The position numbers were made by a program, and so were the translations under genes. This document shows, piece after piece, positions 60,971 through 64,000 of a DNA stretch of 64,000 bases (positions are counted from its first letter, which is position 1; every line of letters begins with the position of its first letter). Source of the stretch: Branchiostoma floridae (Eukaryota; Chordata; Leptocardii; Amphioxiformes; Branchiostomatidae); NCBI RefSeq assembly GCF_000003815.2, contig NC_049987.1, forward strand, positions 7,115,923 to 7,179,922. The letters run 5' to 3'. Below the pieces are notes generated by a model. That model ran no database searches. It was given only the letters and a program-made list of their open reading frames with translations, and was not told the DNA's origin.

Positions 60971-61720
60971 AATATTTTCCTATACCATTCTTCACAAATG
61001 TTATAAATGCAAGCATATACAGACGGTTTCTCGGTTCAACATGTACTTTATTCTTCAATATAGAGGCTATTATATTGTTTTAGTGAATACCGTGACCGGT
61101 ATTCAAATCCATTTCTATTTCAGCATTAATGATACAATGGCCAGCATGGCTTTGACTTTTGACCTGTTATATAGCTTATATGATTTGCCTTTTTCCCATA
61201 GAGACACCTCATATAACGTCCTTGATTTGAAATATACCGTAGCTGGAATGTCTCTGGATCCATAGAATGCACGCACACATGTCATATAAGTTGTCCTTCA
61301 CCGACTCAAACTTGCACGCTCGATATCTTTCTTAGATACTCTTTCCGATCGTTCGTGCAGTCATACATAATATCTGTAAAAACAAATATTATCCAAAAAC
61401 TGAGGCTGAATTTTTTTTCACATACACAGCAAGAAGTTTCTGCAAGTCAGTCACCCATGGTAAGAAAGCTTAAGGTGGAAAAAAATCCGTCCCTGAAGAG
61501 AACTGTTTAAAAGATCCTTGTTCGGATGTATAAGTACGACGACTTTAAAGTTTTGGGGGTTGATTGCATTCTTCACATAGTACAGACACCACGAGAATAT
61601 GTCTCGGCAACAAATGTGCAATTTTTTGTCTCAAACACTTGCAGAAATCAACTCTCAAACACATATCGAATTATTCTTTCCAAAGACAAACTATTCTTTG
61701 ATACAGCAGACATTTTTATT
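60971..61720. other. transition zone before the satellite
   Basis: No gene recognised. Fragments such as aaatctgtccctgaag, cacacacagcaagaag and ctcaaacacttgcagaaatc hint at diverged relatives of the satellite theme from about 61570, but no clear unit could be drawn. Confidence 0.35.
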
Positions 61721-64000
61721 CCGACACACAAACACTAGAATTCTCTCTCACACACAGCACAAAAAGTTCTCTCACTTCGCGAGGCTTTCCCTGCCAACCC
61801 GGCTGTAGGAGTGAGCGACTTTTTTCGTCTGAGTGAGTGCGAACTTTTGTCGATGTGAGAGCGCTTTCGGAGTAGTGAAAGAACAACTTCTTTTAGTATT
61901 TTTTACTTAAAACCCAAAATAAACGCAGACATTTTGTTTAGTTTGTAACGATATACACTATACAATACCAATCACTTACACCAAATATTAAAGATATTGT
62001 CTTGACAATCAATCTTTTTCCGACACACAACGCTGAAATTCTCTCTCACACACAGACCAAAAAGTTCTCTCACTTCGGGAACTTCCCCTGCCAACCCGGC
62101 TGTAGGAGTGAGCGCTTTTTTGGGTCTGAGTGAGTGCGAACTTTTGTCGATGTGAGATCGCTTTCGGAATAGTGAAAGAACAACTTCCTTCAGTATTTTT
62201 TACTTAAAACCCAAAATAAACACTGACATTTTGTTTAGTTTGTAACGATATACACTATACAATACCAATCACTTATACCAAATATTAAAGATATTGTCTT
62301 GACAATCAATCTTTTTCCGACACACAACGCTGAAATTCTCTCTCACACATAGACCAAAAAGTTCTCTCACTTCGGTCGGCTTCCTTGCCAACCCGGCTGT
62401 AGGAGTGAGCGCTTTTTTGGGTCTGAGTGAGTGCGAACTTTTGTCGATGTGAGAGCGCTTTTGGAGTAGTGAAAGAACAGCTTCCTTCAGTATTTTTTAC
62501 TTAAAACCCAAAATAAACGCAGACATTTTGTTTAGTTTGTAACGATATACACTATACAATACCAATCACTTATACCAAATATTAAAGATATTGTCTTGAC
62601 AATCAATCTTTTTCCGACACACAACGCTGAATTCTCTCTCACACACAGACCAAAAAGTTCTCTCACTTCGGGAACTTCCCCTGCCAACCCGGCTGTAGGA
62701 GTGAGCGCTTTTTTGGGTCTGAGTGAGTGCGAACTTTTGTCGATGTGAGAGCGCTTTTGGAGTAGTGAAAGAACAGCTTCTTTTAGTATTTTTTAATTAA
62801 AACCCAAAATAAACGCAGACATTTTGTTTTGTTTGTAACGATATACAGTATACAATACCAATCACTTATACCAAATATTAAAGATATTGTCTTGACAATC
62901 AATCTTTTTCCGACACACAACGCTGAAATTCTCTCTCACACACAGACCAAAAAGTTCTCTCACTTCGGTCGGCTTCCTTGCCAACCCGGCTGTAGGAGTG
63001 AGCGCTTTTTTGGGTCTGAGTGAGTGCGAACTTTTGTCGATGTGAGAGCGCTTTCGGAGTAGTGAAAGAACAACTTCTTTTAGTATTTCTCACTTAAAAC
63101 CCAAAATTAACGCAGACATTTTGTTAAGTTTGTAACGATATACACTACACAATACCAATCACTTATACCAAATATTAAAGATATTGTCTTGACAATCAAT
63201 CTCTCTCCGACACACAACGCTGAAATTCTCTCTCACCCACAGAACAAAAAGTTCTCTCACTTCGGGAGGCTTCCCTGCCAACGCGGCTGTAGGAGTGAGC
63301 GCTTTTTTGGGTCTGAGTGAGTGCGAACTTTTGTCGATGTGAGAGCGCTTTCGGAGTAGTGAAAGAACAACTTCCTTCAGTATTTTTTACTTAAAACCCA
63401 AAATAAACACTGACATTTTGTTTAGTTTGTAACGATATACACTATACAATAAAAATCACTTATACCAAATATTAAAGATATTGTCTTGACAATCAATCTT
63501 TTTCCGACACACAACGCTGAATTCTCTCTCACACACAGACCAAAAAGTTCTCTCACTTCGGGAGGCTTCCTTGCCAACCCGGCTGTAGGAGTGATCGCTT
63601 TTTTGGGTCTGAGTGAGTGCGAACTTTTGTCGATGTGAGAGCGCTTTTGGAGTAGTGAAAGAACAACTTCTTTTAGTATTTTTCACTTAAAACCCCAAAT
63701 AAACACTGACATTTTATTCAGTTTGTAACGATATACACTATACAATACCAATCACTTATACCAAATATTAAAGATATTGTCTTGACAATCAATCTTTTTC
63801 CGACACACAACGCTGAAATTCTCTCTCACACACAGACCAAAAAGTTCTCTCACTTCGGGAGGCTTCCTTGCCAACCCGGCTGTAGGAGTGATCGCTTTTT
63901 TGGGTCTGAGTGAGTGCGAACTTTTGTCGATGTGAGATCGCTTTCGGAATAGTGAAAGAACAACTTCCTTCAGTATTTTTTACTTAAAACCCAAAATAAA
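61721..64000. repeat. satellite DNA, 297-bp monomers, at least 7.7 units
   Basis: ccgacacacaacgctgaaat marks monomer starts at 61721 (diverged), 62020, 62317, 62614, 62910, 63207, 63504 and 63800: steps of 299, 297, 297, 296, 297, 297 and 296 bp. Each monomer has a G+C-richer half with an inverted pair, cacacagaccaaaaagttct against gcttttttgggtctgagtga, and an AT-rich half with taacgatatacactatac and ttaaagatattgtcttgaca. The array runs off the right edge. Open frames inside it are by-products of the repeat. Confidence 0.97.

Noticed and set aside
61721-64000. regularly spaced repeats considered as a CRISPR-like array
   Set aside because: The 297-bp head-to-tail monomers have no unique spacers, and the genome is plainly eukaryotic; this is satellite DNA.

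Overview
The window looks like nuclear DNA of an invertebrate chordate, most probably a lancelet (Branchiostoma-type). The reasons are genes with short exons and phase-matched introns of a few hundred bases to 2 kb, animal gene families, a very high density of short non-autonomous DNA transposons with intact target-site duplications (TSDs), and a 207-base assembly gap. The species call is inference; no gene here proves it.

Region 1-34 kb is gene-poor. It holds many small transposons (hAT-like, PIF/Harbinger-like and a five-copy hairpin family with TACTGTAAATG ends), a 26-bp minisatellite, a 5'-truncated LINE, a tRNA-derived SINE, diverged tandem duplications and a cluster of REST/RE1-like motifs. 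One credible coding piece is the first exon of a minus-strand gene at 34.1 kb; its later exons were not recognised, so part of this region may be its introns.

Region 35-60 kb is gene-rich. (1) A plus-strand gene (39.1-45.1 kb) encodes a protein of about 1087 residues with a ZU5-UPA core, like the cytoplasmic half of UNC5 and UNC5CL, but no visible death domain or membrane segment. (2) A minus-strand DGCR6 orthologue has four exons (46.7-48.7 kb). (3) A plus-strand importin alpha of the KPNA2 type has ten coding exons (49.7-56.9 kb). DGCR6 and the importin gene are head to head with under 300 bp between the DGCR6 start codon and the likely importin 5' exon, and share a CCAAT-rich promoter. (4) A two-exon rhodopsin-family GPCR follows (58.5-59.8 kb). 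All splice joints of these four genes were checked for frame by eye.

Region 60-64 kb starts with a GGGCAC-ended element and a 48-bp minisatellite, then enters a satellite of 297-bp monomers that runs off the window.

Points most worth a second look: the ZU5-UPA protein with serine-rich DSG motifs and a four-copy C-terminal repeat; the DGCR6 upstream ORF ending in an ATGA overlap; a 1.6-kb fold-back transposon with C-rich subterminal repeats in importin intron 2; a duplicated decoy splice acceptor and a GC-AG intron in the importin gene; and the RE1-like motif array.
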